Assembly (NCBI GenBank): GCA_004369045.1
Contig: ML213525.1
Location: 189,789-253,788 of the forward strand
Direction: 5' to 3'
DNA length: 64,000 nucleotides
From: Heliocybe sulcata
Lineage: Eukaryota > Basidiomycota > Agaricomycetes > Gloeophyllales > Gloeophyllaceae
A program made the position numbers and the translations under genes. Below the pieces are notes generated by a model. It worked only from the letters and a program-made list of their open reading frames with translations, made no database searches and had not been told where the DNA came from. Positions 1 through 10,964 of this stretch are shown here, piece by piece (the first letter of the stretch is position 1; every line of letters starts with the position of its first letter).

Positions 1-2403
1 GGTCCACCATGACAGTGAGCGTGTTCCTCCTTGTCTTCTTAGCGGAGCTATCTGACGAATCAGATTTGGCAACGGGCAGCAGCTTCTCGTTGTCAGGAGG
101 AGCGAGCGTTGCTTGGAGGGTTGAAGGGCGCCTATTGGGCGTCGAGCCAGGCAAAGATTTCGTAGTCCCATTTTCGGAAGCATAGCTTGCCCCATACTGC
201 GACATGTCTGATGGGACGCGCGAAGAAGCACCGTTCGTACCGGCACCGTCTGAGGCACCGAAGATCTTGCTGAGGCCCAGTTTGTCCACGGACATCCCCC
301 TCTTGTGCCCACTGACTCTTGAGGATCCTGATGACTGCGACCCATGATGAGCGTGCTGGGAAGGCAAAGACTTCTCCTCTGAAGCAGATGCAGGCGGAAC
401 GTGAGGACTTGTGAACGGAAGCGAGACAGCGGAGGTATCGGATACGGACGGAGGAACCTTCCGCTGGGAAGGCTCCCTGCGAGCAGAGGCGGAGCCACCA
501 GTCGGCGGCACAGCAGGAAGAGGTTTGTGGGCACTGTCCGTCGAAGCCTTTCTGGCATGCCTACTTCGCTCGGGACTGGACTGACCATTCTGGTAGGGTT
601 GCTCTTCGATCCTCATCTCCACATCCACCGGCTCCTTCCTCGACACCGATGAGGCAGGCTGCTGACTCTGCTCCTGGCCATTCTGTCCGTACTCAACCTG
701 GATAGTATGGCGCATACCGCCACCTCTCTTCTTGCTGTCCGTGCCATGGCCATTCTTCGATGGCGCCGCGTCAGCCCCTTCCTCACGTCTCCTATTCGGC
801 TGCAATGGTGCGTTAGAGATGACATCTTCCATGGGCGAACCAACGGCAGGCGAGATCTGAACACTCGGCGTATCACGGGACGGGATCTGTGCGAACGGAT
901 CGTCGTCGAGCACCAGCTGGGAGGCTGTGGGCACCACCATAGCCGAGTTATAGCCTCTCCTCGAAGCCGACTGGGCAGAGGAATAGACCGCTTGATCAAC
1001 CGAAGTCTCATACAGGTATTCTGGTTGAGTCTGACTCTGCTGCATTGATCCGTTGCCGTGCCCGTCCCTGTGGGACCTGCTCCTGGACGACTGCGGCGGT
1101 TGTGCAGCGGCATCTCCCCTCTCGCTCTGGCTCCTAGAGATAGCGCGAGACTCGACCTGACCTGCCTGAGCAACCTGCCGCATCTGCCGCTGGTACGCCA
1201 GAAGCTTGAGTTGATGCTGTTCCATGGCAGCACGCTCCAAGTCCTCCACAGTCTTCGTGAACAGGTGCTGATAGGGCGCGAGCCACTCGTGCCGCATGAT
1301 GGTCGGCAGATCCGCACGACGCGCTGGATCAGCAACCAGCATCAGTGACAGCAGATCGCGAGCTTCCGGAGATATATGCGGTGGGAAGGTGAGAGTGGTG
1401 GTGACGATGTACTTGTAGAGCAGATTGATGTTATCGCCATCGGGGTTGTCCGGGTCGTCATCGAATGGCAGGTATCCTGCCAGCATGGCGTACAGGATGA
1501 CACCGCAAGACCAGATGTCGACGGCTGACCCAACATAGAGACCCTCTGATATGACCAGCTCAGGCGCTGCGTAACACGGCGACCCGCAACTCGTCTGCAT
1601 CAAGTCGTCTGCCCGGTGTTCAAAGCGGTTGGCGAACCCGAAATCCGTGATGATGACATTGCGATTGCGGTCCAGAAGTAGATTTTCGAGTTTAAGGTCT
1701 CGGTGGACGATTTTCTTCTGATGAATGTACCAGACTCCAGAGATCAACTGAGAAAATAGTTTGCACGCGTCCTTCTCCTTCAAATAGCGATGGGCAAGGA
1801 TGTGATCGAACAGCTCGCCGCCCGAGGCGTATTCTAGAATGATACCGATATATTTATCGGTTTCGATCACGTCATACAGACGGACGATATTGGGGTGTTT
1901 AAGGCTCTGCACCGGCAAGGTAAGACTGGACGAAACAACGAGCGATCGGATGGACGACGTACCCGTAAGACCTCAATTTCTCTCTCTATCTTGGACATCC
2001 TAACGCTCGAATCGATGTTGCCTCGTCTAATGAGCTTCACTGCTACCTCCTCTCCCCATTGTGTATGCAGACCCAGTTTGACCTTGCCGAACTCTCCCTC
2101 ACCCAAAGTTTGCAAAAGGAGGAACGGACCGAACTTGGGTATTGTTCGACGCGGATGGGCAGCAGCATAGGCTGCAGCTGCCGGATGCGAGTATACATCG
2201 CGATACGCTGGCTGATCATTCTGCGCGTTCTCCTGTTGCTGTTGGGACGAGGAGATGACATTGTGAGAGGCACGATGTCGTCCAGCAGACTGCTGTGGTG
2301 GAGACGGATTGACCGTCACGGAGACAGGTCTGGTGTAGCCGGCCTGCCTGGACGAGCCAGGGACTTGCGATTGGGGTATTTGTAAGCTAGTAGAGGCGTC
2401 CAT
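1..2403 (-). CDS. Kin4-type serine/threonine protein kinase (3' part outside window)
   Basis: The protein starts at 2403 and runs off the left edge; about 780 residues are visible. A low-complexity N-terminus of about 90 residues is followed by a protein kinase domain: glycine loop GEGEFG at residues 101-106, the VAVK lysine at 123, HRDLKLEN from about residue 215 and DFGFANRF from about 235, then a CGSPCYAAPE activation segment. One 56-bp GT-AG intron (1907-1962) interrupts the domain after EIEVLR. The phrase LQTLGEGEFGKVKLG and the flanking residues fit the Kin4/CAMK-like branch found across fungi, whose members act in the spindle-position checkpoint and stress signalling. Downstream of the kinase domain the protein is long, polar and Ser/Pro/Gln-rich, as is usual for this family. 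Assignment to kinase is certain; Kin4 rather than another Snf1-related branch is inferred from motif resemblance. Confidence 0.88.
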
Positions 2404-3674
2404 AGCGACCGACCAGGGCGCCGCGACTATGCCAGGTGGAAGTAAGAGTTGAAGTCGCGAGCCCGGGAGAAATATACAAAAGAAGTATCAGTCGAACCCG
2501 AGCCGCTCTGGCGGGTTTCTGATGCCACTCTAGCGAGAAGGGAGACGCGGGTCACGGCTGTCCAAACCGGAAAGAGAGTACTTCAAATGCGCTATAAGTG
2601 CGACAACTGTCACAGCCTAAGAACAAAGCCCGGAGAGAGAGCGTCGTGCGCTGGTGGTCGTGGCGGTCGACGAGGAGAGTAACCAAGAAAAGGCTGCGAA
2701 GGATCGACTCTGACAGATCGCGAACAAGGGCAACGTGGATTGATGGGGTGATCAATGACTCTTGAGCTGGCACCCAAGTCTCCGGGCTCGCCAGGTCGTA
2801 TATGCGCAAGCAACAGCTCTACCTTGTTTCTCGAATATTACTGAGCAGCAAGAAGGTGTAGACGGTGTTGAAGCTGTGGGGGCAGCGCAACTGGCCCAAT
2901 TAGGTCAGGCGGCAAGACGGTATGCCGAGCTTATGTAACGCCTCGTGTATACGGGCGCTTAACGTTTAACAACCTTTTTCTCGCATGGCACTGCAGTGAA
3001 CAAAGACAGATAACAGTGGTCAGAGTTGCTCGAGCATCGTCTGTTGTTAACTTGGACTGACCCAGCCTAGTCGTCTTCGGAGTTGTAAGTTGAACGTTTA
3101 AACAGTCGTCTACGGTAGGAAATCTCAGAAAAGTTGGCAGGGTCCACAGGCCTGTTTCAAAAGATGCAAGTAAAATGAGAAGAGATGCAAGACTGTCTGA
3201 TCAGAAGCCATTCCATTGAAATCCGAGTACTGTGACTTGATTCTGGCAGGTAGGACGCCATGCCAGTCCAATAGAGTTGGCGTGTCGCGCTTCAATCACC
3301 AATCGAGGACACAGTTCATAGAGACACAACGCTGTAAGTCCTTCATAATTTACAGGTACAGGTACTACTACATAAATACAATAATAGCGCTACAACTAAG
3401 GTCCGTCCCGGTCCCGGGTGGTAATGTACGGTATGTGAGTCATAAATAGTGGTCCAACTATTATTAAATGTCCAAGTCTCTGGAACTATTAGTGTTCTTG
3501 AAGGATCAAAATAAGGAAGAGTGTTCACAAAGAAGGGTATACAAAGAACATTCGAACTGAAGGCCTGCGATTGGTCCGCCCCTCCCCTCCTCCCTCCTCT
3601 CCATCATTAACGTCGGGCGAACGGTTCCCCGTGCCGGTTGGTAACAGCTCAGGGTCTAACTCTGTATTCCCTCT
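2404..3674. other. intergenic stretch, no gene seen
   Basis: This is the upstream region of the kinase gene and the downstream region of the H2C2-finger gene. Short open frames on both strands do not resemble proteins and have no consistent splice sites. A pyrimidine-rich tract lies just beyond the 3' end of the H2C2 gene, around 3575-3605. Confidence 0.6.
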
Positions 3675-4874
3675 TCAGCGACGATTCGCCGCGCAGCCAG
3701 CCTGGCCGTCCTCCCTAGACGGTCTGTGGGTTCTTATGAAGCTGAGATCCAAGGGGCGAGGAATATTCATCGGATGACCGGAGCTAATCGACACTTGCGG
3801 ATGCTCTTCGCCAGACAGCACCCCGACTCCGGAGCTCCAAGGATAACGATGGTCATCGTAGCGGGACCTCCTTGGTCCATAAGTCGGCGAGTCAACTGGA
3901 CTCAGTTGCAGGTCCTTCGTCAACTCGCCGAAACTCGGTAGAGTGGTCAAGGCAGCGTCGGATGCACCAGCATGCACTTGACCTGCCGGCAGCACCAACG
4001 CAGGCACCGCTGGATTTCTCGGCCTCGATGCTGAGCTACCTATTTCCAAGCGGTGGGTCGCACTGCGAGCTCGGTTTAGCGGTGGAAGCGCCCCTTCATG
4101 GTGCATTCGGGGAACGACGCTGCTCGCCATAGCATAGGGGTCCGTCTTTACTCGTCGAAGAGCTCCCGATCTTCGGCCAGATTCATGCAAGCTATTCCCC
4201 GGGCCTGTGATCATTATTAGATCTCCAACTTGCACAGCATTATCCCTGATGCTGGTGCTCCTCTGCGAAGGTCCTGCTTCGTCAACCTCCATTGCATCAT
4301 CGTCTCCGCCACGATCAGCAGAAGCTGTGCGCCCGGGATCACCATCTGTTGAATTCGTGTCCTGCCCGTTCCTCTTGCCCGCACAGGTTGAGCACTGTCT
4401 GACAAAGGCAGCGATGATCTGTCGCGGCACGTACGAGTACCGCTGCCTAACTTCACGACACGTGCGGTCCCGCCCACCGTGCCTGCAGAGATCGTGGCAC
4501 TGCACGAGGATATCGTACAGTTCCTCTTTGATTGCGACGGGGCGCTGCGAGTGCATCAGGACCCGCCCCTCTATGTCCAGCGCGAACATCCTGCGCGCCC
4601 AGAAGCGGAACTGCGGGTCCTTGATGGTGTGGTCGTCTGGGTGGCGCAGGGTGTACACGATAGTCTTGTACAAGTCCCTGCTGATGAGCGCCTTGGGCTG
4701 CTTGCGTCGCGTTAAACTCTGGAAGTACTCGGAAATGATCTGCCGGAACTGAGCTCGGGTGGGGAAACCGGGTCGATCATCGGGATGGGAAGTCGTCCGA
4801 GTCCTTGTCGAAGGAGGAGACGGTGGGTAATCTTGGCTGTTCCTCACGTAGTTGACATCTGGCATAGCAGGCAT
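3675..4874 (-). CDS. H2C2 (integrase-type) zinc-finger protein, paralogue A
   Basis: This intronless frame encodes 399 residues. Residues 36-98 (from GFPTRAQF through FWARRMFAL) and 111-164 match its neighbour at 6995-8707. The second block is an H2C2 zinc finger with ligands H127-x4-H132 and C161-x2-C164 around HGGRDRT. This finger is known from retroviral and Ginger-type integrases, the vertebrate KRBA2/GIN1 proteins, and yeast Spt10, where it binds histone promoters. No DDE catalytic core follows: the remaining 235 residues are polar and low-complexity, which argues for a host DNA-binding protein rather than a transposase. A PLDLS motif lies at residues 374-378. The start at 4874 is the first ATG of the frame. 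The gene is divergent from its paralogue with 2.1 kb between them. The function is not established; a transcriptional role is inferred. Confidence 0.8.
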   Translation of the reverse strand: MPAMPDVNYVRNSQDYPPSPPSTRTRTTSHPDDRPGFPTRAQFRQIISEYFQSLTRRKQPKALISRDLYKTIVYTLRHPDDHTIKDPQFRFWARRMFALDIEGRVLMHSQRPVAIKEELYDILVQCHDLCRHGGRDRTCREVRQRYSYVPRQIIAAFVRQCSTCAGKRNGQDTNSTDGDPGRTASADRGGDDDAMEVDEAGPSQRSTSIRDNAVQVGDLIMITGPGNSLHESGRRSGALRRVKTDPYAMASSVVPRMHHEGALPPLNRARSATHRLEIGSSASRPRNPAVPALVLPAGQVHAGASDAALTTLPSFGELTKDLQLSPVDSPTYGPRRSRYDDHRYPWSSGVGVLSGEEHPQVSISSGHPMNIPRPLDLSFIRTHRPSREDGQAGCAANRR

Positions 4875-6994
4875 AACAAGTCGACGAGACAGAAGGCAAT
4901 AATGCTGTGGATAAAGGCAAGTTGTCCAATTTGTACTTGGGACGCATTGAAGATCACGACAGTATAATGACTGTGTTGCTAGCCGGCTAGATCAGGTTGT
5001 CGACTGTACTGGGCGCCAGTGCACCTTTGTGTTGGACACGTCAAGCACATCAATACTGCTTGTATTCCCTTAAGGAAAGCAGTGCGCATCTGTTAGCCAT
5101 GCTGCGTGCTGTGATCCGTGATGAGATGGAGCTGGAATGAGGGAGGGCTATTGCTAACGAGGCCATATAGAAATATGGACAGGTTTCCTATCAATCGTTG
5201 GCCGAGGTATGTTCTAGTCCACTTCGTCTTGCAAAGAGACTGATTCTGCAACCTTAAGAGCCATGTAGAGTGACCCGCCTGCCTGCTCATCGATGGATAG
5301 GGCGTAGAGACCTTTCACGATATCGGCAGGACCAGCTCCTCAAGTAATACAGGAATGGATATCCCGTGCTTTCACGGCACAGCAGCATCAGAGCTCTCTT
5401 TTGCTATGCCAGTCTCTTGGCGATCGTCAAATCACCTCGCGTGGATGTCGATATGATCCGTCCGAAGTGGCGCGACGAAGGAGGTCACTTGGCAAGTCGA
5501 ATCGCTCTGTGTTCATAGCCCATGTTTGTCGTAGCCTCAATGTTAGCAATCAGTACTCGTCTCAGCCTAGAGACTGAGCATCACCATGTTACGCTAACCC
5601 TCTGATCTTTGATTTATCCGTGCCTTACTTCGTTTAGCGTATATCGCACTCTCCATCGGGTTTACGGGCTGTTTCACGTCCGCGAGGCTGGCAAAAGGTT
5701 GCAAGACCTGAGGTCTGGCTCTGACAAGTAGAAGAATGTTGTGGTACATCTTCGAGTTGTGGACTATTAACACACGAAATACCATTCGCTGTTTAGTCAT
5801 CCGGAAAAAGAAGCGCAGGTCACAACTCAGCCTTGGTCCTTGAGTCGACATGGTGGTGCTTTCCTCCTTTGCAAGGCAAAGAATTCTGAGCGGGAGCACC
5901 TACATAGTAGTCGGAACAGGTCATGGACCTTGTCGACGGTACACTTCTCCCTTAGTATGCTCTCTCCAAGGGCTGAATCCCCACGGATAACAGCCTAAAG
6001 GAGTTGCCATATGACCTATTTAAAGAGTGAGTGACGCTACGAAGGTCCTGCGGTACTACCCACCGCATATGGACAGGCCATCATAGACCTTGGACCGCCG
6101 ACAGAAAACAGAGGTCAGCGATGCAGACCCCAAGTGTGGGGAAGCATGTTCTTACTCAGGTCTTACAGGTAAATTGTCGCTGCGGAAACTAGTCTCAAAC
6201 ACGCTGGACAACCTTGTAATTGCACTGCTTACCTGCAGGCTGCAAGCCTAGCCTATGAGGAGATAATCAGGCACATACAGTTGAGACATGCATGACGCCA
6301 ACCTGGGACTATCCCTAGACCTCTCCTCATGTTCGAGCTTGCAATGGGGCGCGAACCAACTTGGTGATAAATTACAGAGTCCCATAGAGGCATCTCCCCA
6401 TGTCTACATAGTACCGCATATCATAAGTACGTGTCTCGGGTCCACAGAGCGTCATACAACTTCGAGCGAGCGTCGCGCCATACATTGTCTATTTTTTTTG
6501 AACTTAGCTCTGTCCTGGGCTTGTCCACGCGGAAGTACTTGGTTTGGCTCGAAAATAACTGGGCCGTGTCAACTCTGCAGATATAGCGCGGAGAAATCAT
6601 GATAGATACCACGTTGTGAGCGTACGTGCATAGGCACCGCTACATCGGAACAGATGGTATGATTCAGTCTCGATCCAAAAGCTGTCGACCGTCAGTTCAG
6701 CGTCAGACTGTATCGCGACACTCGCCGCGGGCTGTTCCTACTCGCCCCGAAGAGGAAGGAGGCTGCGAAAGAAGGTCGTGCACGTGCACTTTGACGCGCA
6801 CAAGCGCCGGTTGCAGCCGTTCCCATCTCCCTTCAGCGGACGACCATCATCGCAACGTATACCCACAACCACAATCAGTAAGCCCCGAATATTGCTGTGG
6901 CCTACTCATCTGATGCTGATGCTGCCCATAGTATATGAATTAGTAACGACTATACGAACCATTCCTTTGTTCTTCATTTGTACTATATTTCGAC
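4875..6994. promoter_or_regulatory. 2.1-kb divergent intergenic region between the two H2C2-finger genes
   Basis: Both paralogues are transcribed away from this region, so it must hold both promoters. No convincing coding sequence was found; the open frames at 5093-5290, 5594-5899 and 6288-6602 show no domains. No clear TATA element pairs with either start codon. The length is unusual next to the 150-180 bp divergent promoters elsewhere in the window. Confidence 0.5.
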
Positions 6995-8707
6995 ATGACA
7001 ACCCGAGCGAAGCGCCAGGTGCGCTCTACGAGGACAAGACCTTACGAGAAGAAAACACAGGCATCTTTACCTGCGCTTGCCGAGGGAGCAGGCACATCTA
7101 TCGCTCCGTCTCCTACGTCTCCCACGCCGAACCTTGTATCTCCATTCGCCGACCAGCATGGCTTCCCGACGCAGGCACAGTTCTCCGAAACGCTAAAGCG
7201 TTACATTGCTTCTCTACATCCGAGAAAATCCGTAAAGGCGCTCATTGATCGGGAGATGTACGACAAGATCCACGGCAGCCTGAACGATCCTTCCGATCAT
7301 AGGATCGGAAACGCTCAATTCCGGTTCTGGGTGCGGAAGATGTTCGCTCTTGAGCACATTCCAGGGTATGGTGGCCCCTTGGGAGACAACGCGAATTCCT
7401 CATTACCACCGCTCGCAGTCGTACACGAAAATCGTCCGGTGGCGATCAAGGAGGAGTTGTATTCTGTCCTTTGCCACTGTCACCGGTTGGCAGAGCATGG
7501 TGGGCGGGATCGTACCTGCGCTGTTGTCCGCAGTCTGTATTCGTACGTTCCTAAAGTGCTGATAGCGGCATTCGTCTCCGAATGCCCGACATGCCAGTAT
7601 CGCAGGACCGGGGATCCAGTTTATCTGCCATTCAAGGCGGACGAGTCAGGAGGGCATGGAGCGCAGGATGCTGCCTTGATCGAGCACCCCACGGAGGAAC
7701 AAGAGGAGGACCCTGAGCCAGCTTATTTTGGACCCGGTCCGGAGTATCCCTTGCAAGAGGGCGCGCTACCAGAGCAACTGCTGTCCTTACCTCCGTGGCT
7801 ACACCATCCCATTCCTCCTCTACCACCTTTACGCCCTACGCACCGGGGCTCTACGTCTAGCATTGATACTCACGCGACCTTAGTGACACCTGATAACGAT
7901 GACATCCGCGCTCTGCCAGCTTTTCACCTCCCGCATGTCGTCACGACCTCTCCCACTCTAGACCCGCTGCTTCACTGGGATCCGAGCCGCACGACACCTT
8001 GGCTGGCAGGCTGGAACGGCCAGTCTTGCTTCCCTCCCTTCTCCGCTCCGGCGACTCACCCCGCGAGCCCCAGCAAGCACAGGCTGCCCAGCGTCTCACA
8101 ATTACTGCGGATGGAGGGCGTCGATGGGGAGAGTTACGCAAACGGGCATGGTGACGAGGAGGATGTCAAGCTTCCCCGGCTCATGGACGCCCTGCCGGAC
8201 GAGCGTCGGCTTGTGGACGTTCCCATCGACCCGTCCTTGCTTGCTGAGCACGCGCAGCATGAGTCCCCGATGTTCTCCCCTTTCCCATCGGCTTATCCCC
8301 GCCCGCCTGCTCTCATGCATGGGACGCCGAGCCGGGCCCCGCGCATCGTGGTCACTGCCTCTGCTCATACACACGCGCGTCCACCGCCGCTCGATCTGAG
8401 TAGGATATCCGCGCTGCACGTCGCGCCTCCTGTCTTCTCCCCGCTATCACCGAGTCCGCTCAGCTCCGACCGCTCGAACCTACCCACTGGGTCCTCCATG
8501 TCGTTCGATACCTCTATGCCAGAGAAACCCACGCAGGTCGGTCTGAGCAGGAAGACGAGCTCTGTCAGGAGCGGGGCTAAGAAAACTAGAAAGGCGAAGG
8601 GGAAGAGGCGAGCAGATCCTGAAGACGACCAGAATGCGGATTGTCAGACGCTTGTTGCGGCCGGATCGTCGACTCGGAGACCCCGCTCGGCGAGAACGAA
8701 GACTTAA
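6995..8707 (+). CDS. H2C2 (integrase-type) zinc-finger protein, paralogue B
   Basis: This intronless frame encodes 570 residues. Residues 56-119 (GFPTQAQF to FWVRKMFAL) and 147-200 (RPVAIKEELY onward) are clearly homologous to paralogue A. Finger ligands are H163-x4-H168 and C197-x2-C200, with the same 28-residue spacing between the second His and the first Cys as in paralogue A. A 20-residue insert around residue 130 is absent from paralogue A. The long tail is proline/serine-rich. It carries a PPLDLS motif (PLDLS at 465-469), a region resembling LPSFGEL of paralogue A (LPSVSQLL), and a basic run KKTRKAKGKRR at 529-539 that looks like a nuclear localisation signal. No integrase core is present. 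A sequence-specific nuclear DNA-binding role is inferred, not shown. Confidence 0.8.
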   Translation: MTTRAKRQVRSTRTRPYEKKTQASLPALAEGAGTSIAPSPTSPTPNLVSPFADQHGFPTQAQFSETLKRYIASLHPRKSVKALIDREMYDKIHGSLNDPSDHRIGNAQFRFWVRKMFALEHIPGYGGPLGDNANSSLPPLAVVHENRPVAIKEELYSVLCHCHRLAEHGGRDRTCAVVRSLYSYVPKVLIAAFVSECPTCQYRRTGDPVYLPFKADESGGHGAQDAALIEHPTEEQEEDPEPAYFGPGPEYPLQEGALPEQLLSLPPWLHHPIPPLPPLRPTHRGSTSSIDTHATLVTPDNDDIRALPAFHLPHVVTTSPTLDPLLHWDPSRTTPWLAGWNGQSCFPPFSAPATHPASPSKHRLPSVSQLLRMEGVDGESYANGHGDEEDVKLPRLMDALPDERRLVDVPIDPSLLAEHAQHESPMFSPFPSAYPRPPALMHGTPSRAPRIVVTASAHTHARPPPLDLSRISALHVAPPVFSPLSPSPLSSDRSNLPTGSSMSFDTSMPEKPTQVGLSRKTSSVRSGAKKTRKAKGKRRADPEDDQNADCQTLVAAGSSTRRPRSARTKT

Positions 8708-9020
8708 AGATTAAGATATGATCTCCAAGAATCATGGCTGGACCAAAGTATATGCCCCTTCCCTCTTTGTCTCAAACATATGTATCCCACTATCATTGCA
8801 TCGGACCTCAGGACACATTCATAGACACAGCGCATAGACACTGTATTTCTATTCACAGGGATTTTGTAACTCGTAGCGACTTCCATTTCGTTCATTTCGT
8901 TTTGTCGCATTGGTAAATGCATGTACATATATACGCCGGTGGCACATTTGTTTCCACAGGTAGCACAGTACGATTCGGGACATTATGCTGATCTTGTTGT
9001 ATCATGTCTGTTGCTGCTCG
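8708..9020. other. 3' flank between convergent genes
   Basis: This 313-bp stretch lies between the ends of the H2C2 paralogue B gene and the arylesterase-like gene. It probably holds only the two 3' untranslated regions; no other element was seen. Confidence 0.6.
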
Positions 9021-10517
9021 TTAGACGACGCCCTTGTCGAGCTCGCACACCGCGAAGCCGCCGTATTGTATGACGCCGCCGTTGATAAGGACGTTGTTGT
9101 ACGGATCAATGGCAGCGACCGTCTGGTAGCTGATGACAGAGCCGTCGTCGTAGTATATGAGCTCTGGCTTGAAGCCCTCTGAGCGGTCAAGGCGGACGGT
9201 GGCAGCGGGTACCTTGTAGCTCTTCCCGAGTTCGCGGAAGTTCGCTTGATATTCGTGGCTGCGTTCGACGTCGGGGAAGACTGATTCGAAGTGTGAGTGT
9301 GAGGCTTGCGGTCGGAAGTAAGAGCGTACCCGAGATGACTAGGTCCCGGGTGGTGGGGATGATGTTGATGTTGTCGGCAGCGCCACCCAGATGCTGGGGC
9401 GGCACAGGTAGATCAGGAAATGGTGTGCAAGGGGAAAGGCGCGGAGTATCCTCACGATTGTGGCGATGTTGATGAGGCTTCGGTCGGGTTGGATTTCGAA
9501 TATTCGAGCGTCTCCCGACCGAGCATCACCCACGTAGAGCTCATCGCCTGAGATGAGGATGCCGTTAGCACCGGGGAAGGTATCTGAAACTTGACGACAA
9601 GCAGTGATCTGTGAAGCGTCTTGTATTTTAGCGGATGAATCAGTTTCCTGTAGTGATGGCAGATTACTGGGCCGGTCGCATCGCAATATTGTACGTTTGT
9701 TGCCCACGTCCAGGGCCCATACTTCTCTTCCAATAGTCGAAGAATGCCACCTTTGGAGGTGTAGTGGTGGTCGTTGGTAATGTAAAAGTCCCTGCATCAT
9801 AAAGAAGACGAAGTACAGTAAGGCAACACAGTGGATCATCAGCCCGGAGTCTAAGGCAATCACTGCAATGCCTACGTACAAAGGTCCCCTTGCTGCAACG
9901 CCATTGGCGTTGTATATTCCTGGATGCCTTACGTTCTTTACAAGCTCCACGCTATCCGATCCTAGAGCATGAGAAAAGATAACGATCGTATCTCCGCCCC
10001 GGCCGTGATTTACCGCGAAGATGTGGACCTACAAAATTCGAGGTTGCTTCGGAAGGCCAATTTACAGACATGCCGAGCTTACCTTGCTAGGATCATCAGG
10101 AAAAGAATAGATGTCTATGCCGTGCGTGATAAAGTCGCCCTCGAGGCCGAGGACCCTGAGCTTCGTGGTCCGCTTGCTCTTGATATCATACTTGAACAGA
10201 TGTTCTTTGAATGAGTTTTCTCTCCGACCCCTGGCGTTGTGCCGTCCGGAACACGGGTACCATTGCATTCTCTGCTCGGGGTCGCCGCAGGAAACAAAGG
10301 CAGTGCTCGAGGGGAAATGGATCTTTACATCCTCGCAGGCGTCTGCTTCGCGGTGAACCACACATCGCTGGTTGTTTAGCGCGCTGCTATTGGCCCAGCG
10401 GGTTATAGAAGCCGGGTCGATCTTCGCCTTCCCGATAGCTCTGTAGAAAGGCCGGGGCTCGTAGACTGCAACTGCTGCCACCAGGACCGCCAACACGAGA
10501 GAAAAGATCGATGACAT
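9021..10517 (-). CDS. Paraoxonase/arylesterase-like (SMP-30 fold) hydrolase
   Basis: The gene has at least six exons. Exon 1 (10517-10083) begins with a hydrophobic signal or anchor of about 18 residues (SIFSLVLAVLVAAVAV). Later exons give ITHGIDIYSF, FAVNHGRGGD, HPGIYNANGV, FYITNDHHYT, ANGILISGDELYVGDA and, at the end, ISYQTVAAIDPYNNVLINGG. These are the blade motifs and calcium-site Asn/Asp residues of the serum paraoxonase/arylesterase six-bladed propeller family, whose members hydrolyse lactones and aryl esters with bound calcium. The stop is at 9021-9023. The hydrophobic start suggests secretion or membrane attachment. Family assignment is firm; the substrate is unknown. Exon borders in the 9250-9650 region are approximate. 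Confidence 0.83.
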
Positions 10518-10826
10518 CTTCAGGCTTGGAGATGATGGTCGTATGTATGTTTCTACGGAGGAAGGGTGCGTACAAACACTCCCAGTATGGCAGGAATATT
10601 CCTTCGCGGGGCGCCGGAGCAGATCTGGTGACCATTGCACTAATTTTGGCCAACACAGGCTCGACACAGATGAAGCCGCTAACAAGTCATGAAGCCGTTG
10701 ATAAGTCTCCAGTGCAGGTTTATCGAGGCGACAGTGTTTGTGAATGAGAGTTAGAAACAAAACCGATGGTTGCTAGATGGCTGCTAAGACCATCGACAGA
10801 CGTTATCGAAACAGAAATTATTATTA

Positions 10827-10857
<31 letters not shown>

Positions 10858-10964
10858 ATCTGACTTACATGTCGGAGATCTGAGTGGCAGTGAGCTTTCA
10901 CGGGCCTGATGTATATTTACCTTCATCGCACCTTCTCCCAATTCCTCCAACTTACACAACAGCC
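10518..10964. other. divergent intergenic region with AT microsatellite
   Basis: This 447-bp interval separates the arylesterase-like and Aim3/Bbc1-like start codons, so it should hold both promoters. The only distinct element is the AT dinucleotide run listed separately. Confidence 0.6.
10831..10855. repeat. (AT)12 microsatellite
   Basis: This is an uninterrupted AT dinucleotide run of 25 bases, preceded by a short TTA repeat. It lies in the divergent upstream region between two genes. Confidence 0.95.

Noticed and set aside
613-1335. 240-codon open frame on the minus strand
   Set aside because: It overlaps the kinase gene's own tail in another frame; the kinase frame carries the conserved motifs and continues through it.
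4207-4752. 181-codon plus-strand frame
   Set aside because: It is the antisense shadow of H2C2 paralogue A, which has a recognisable domain.
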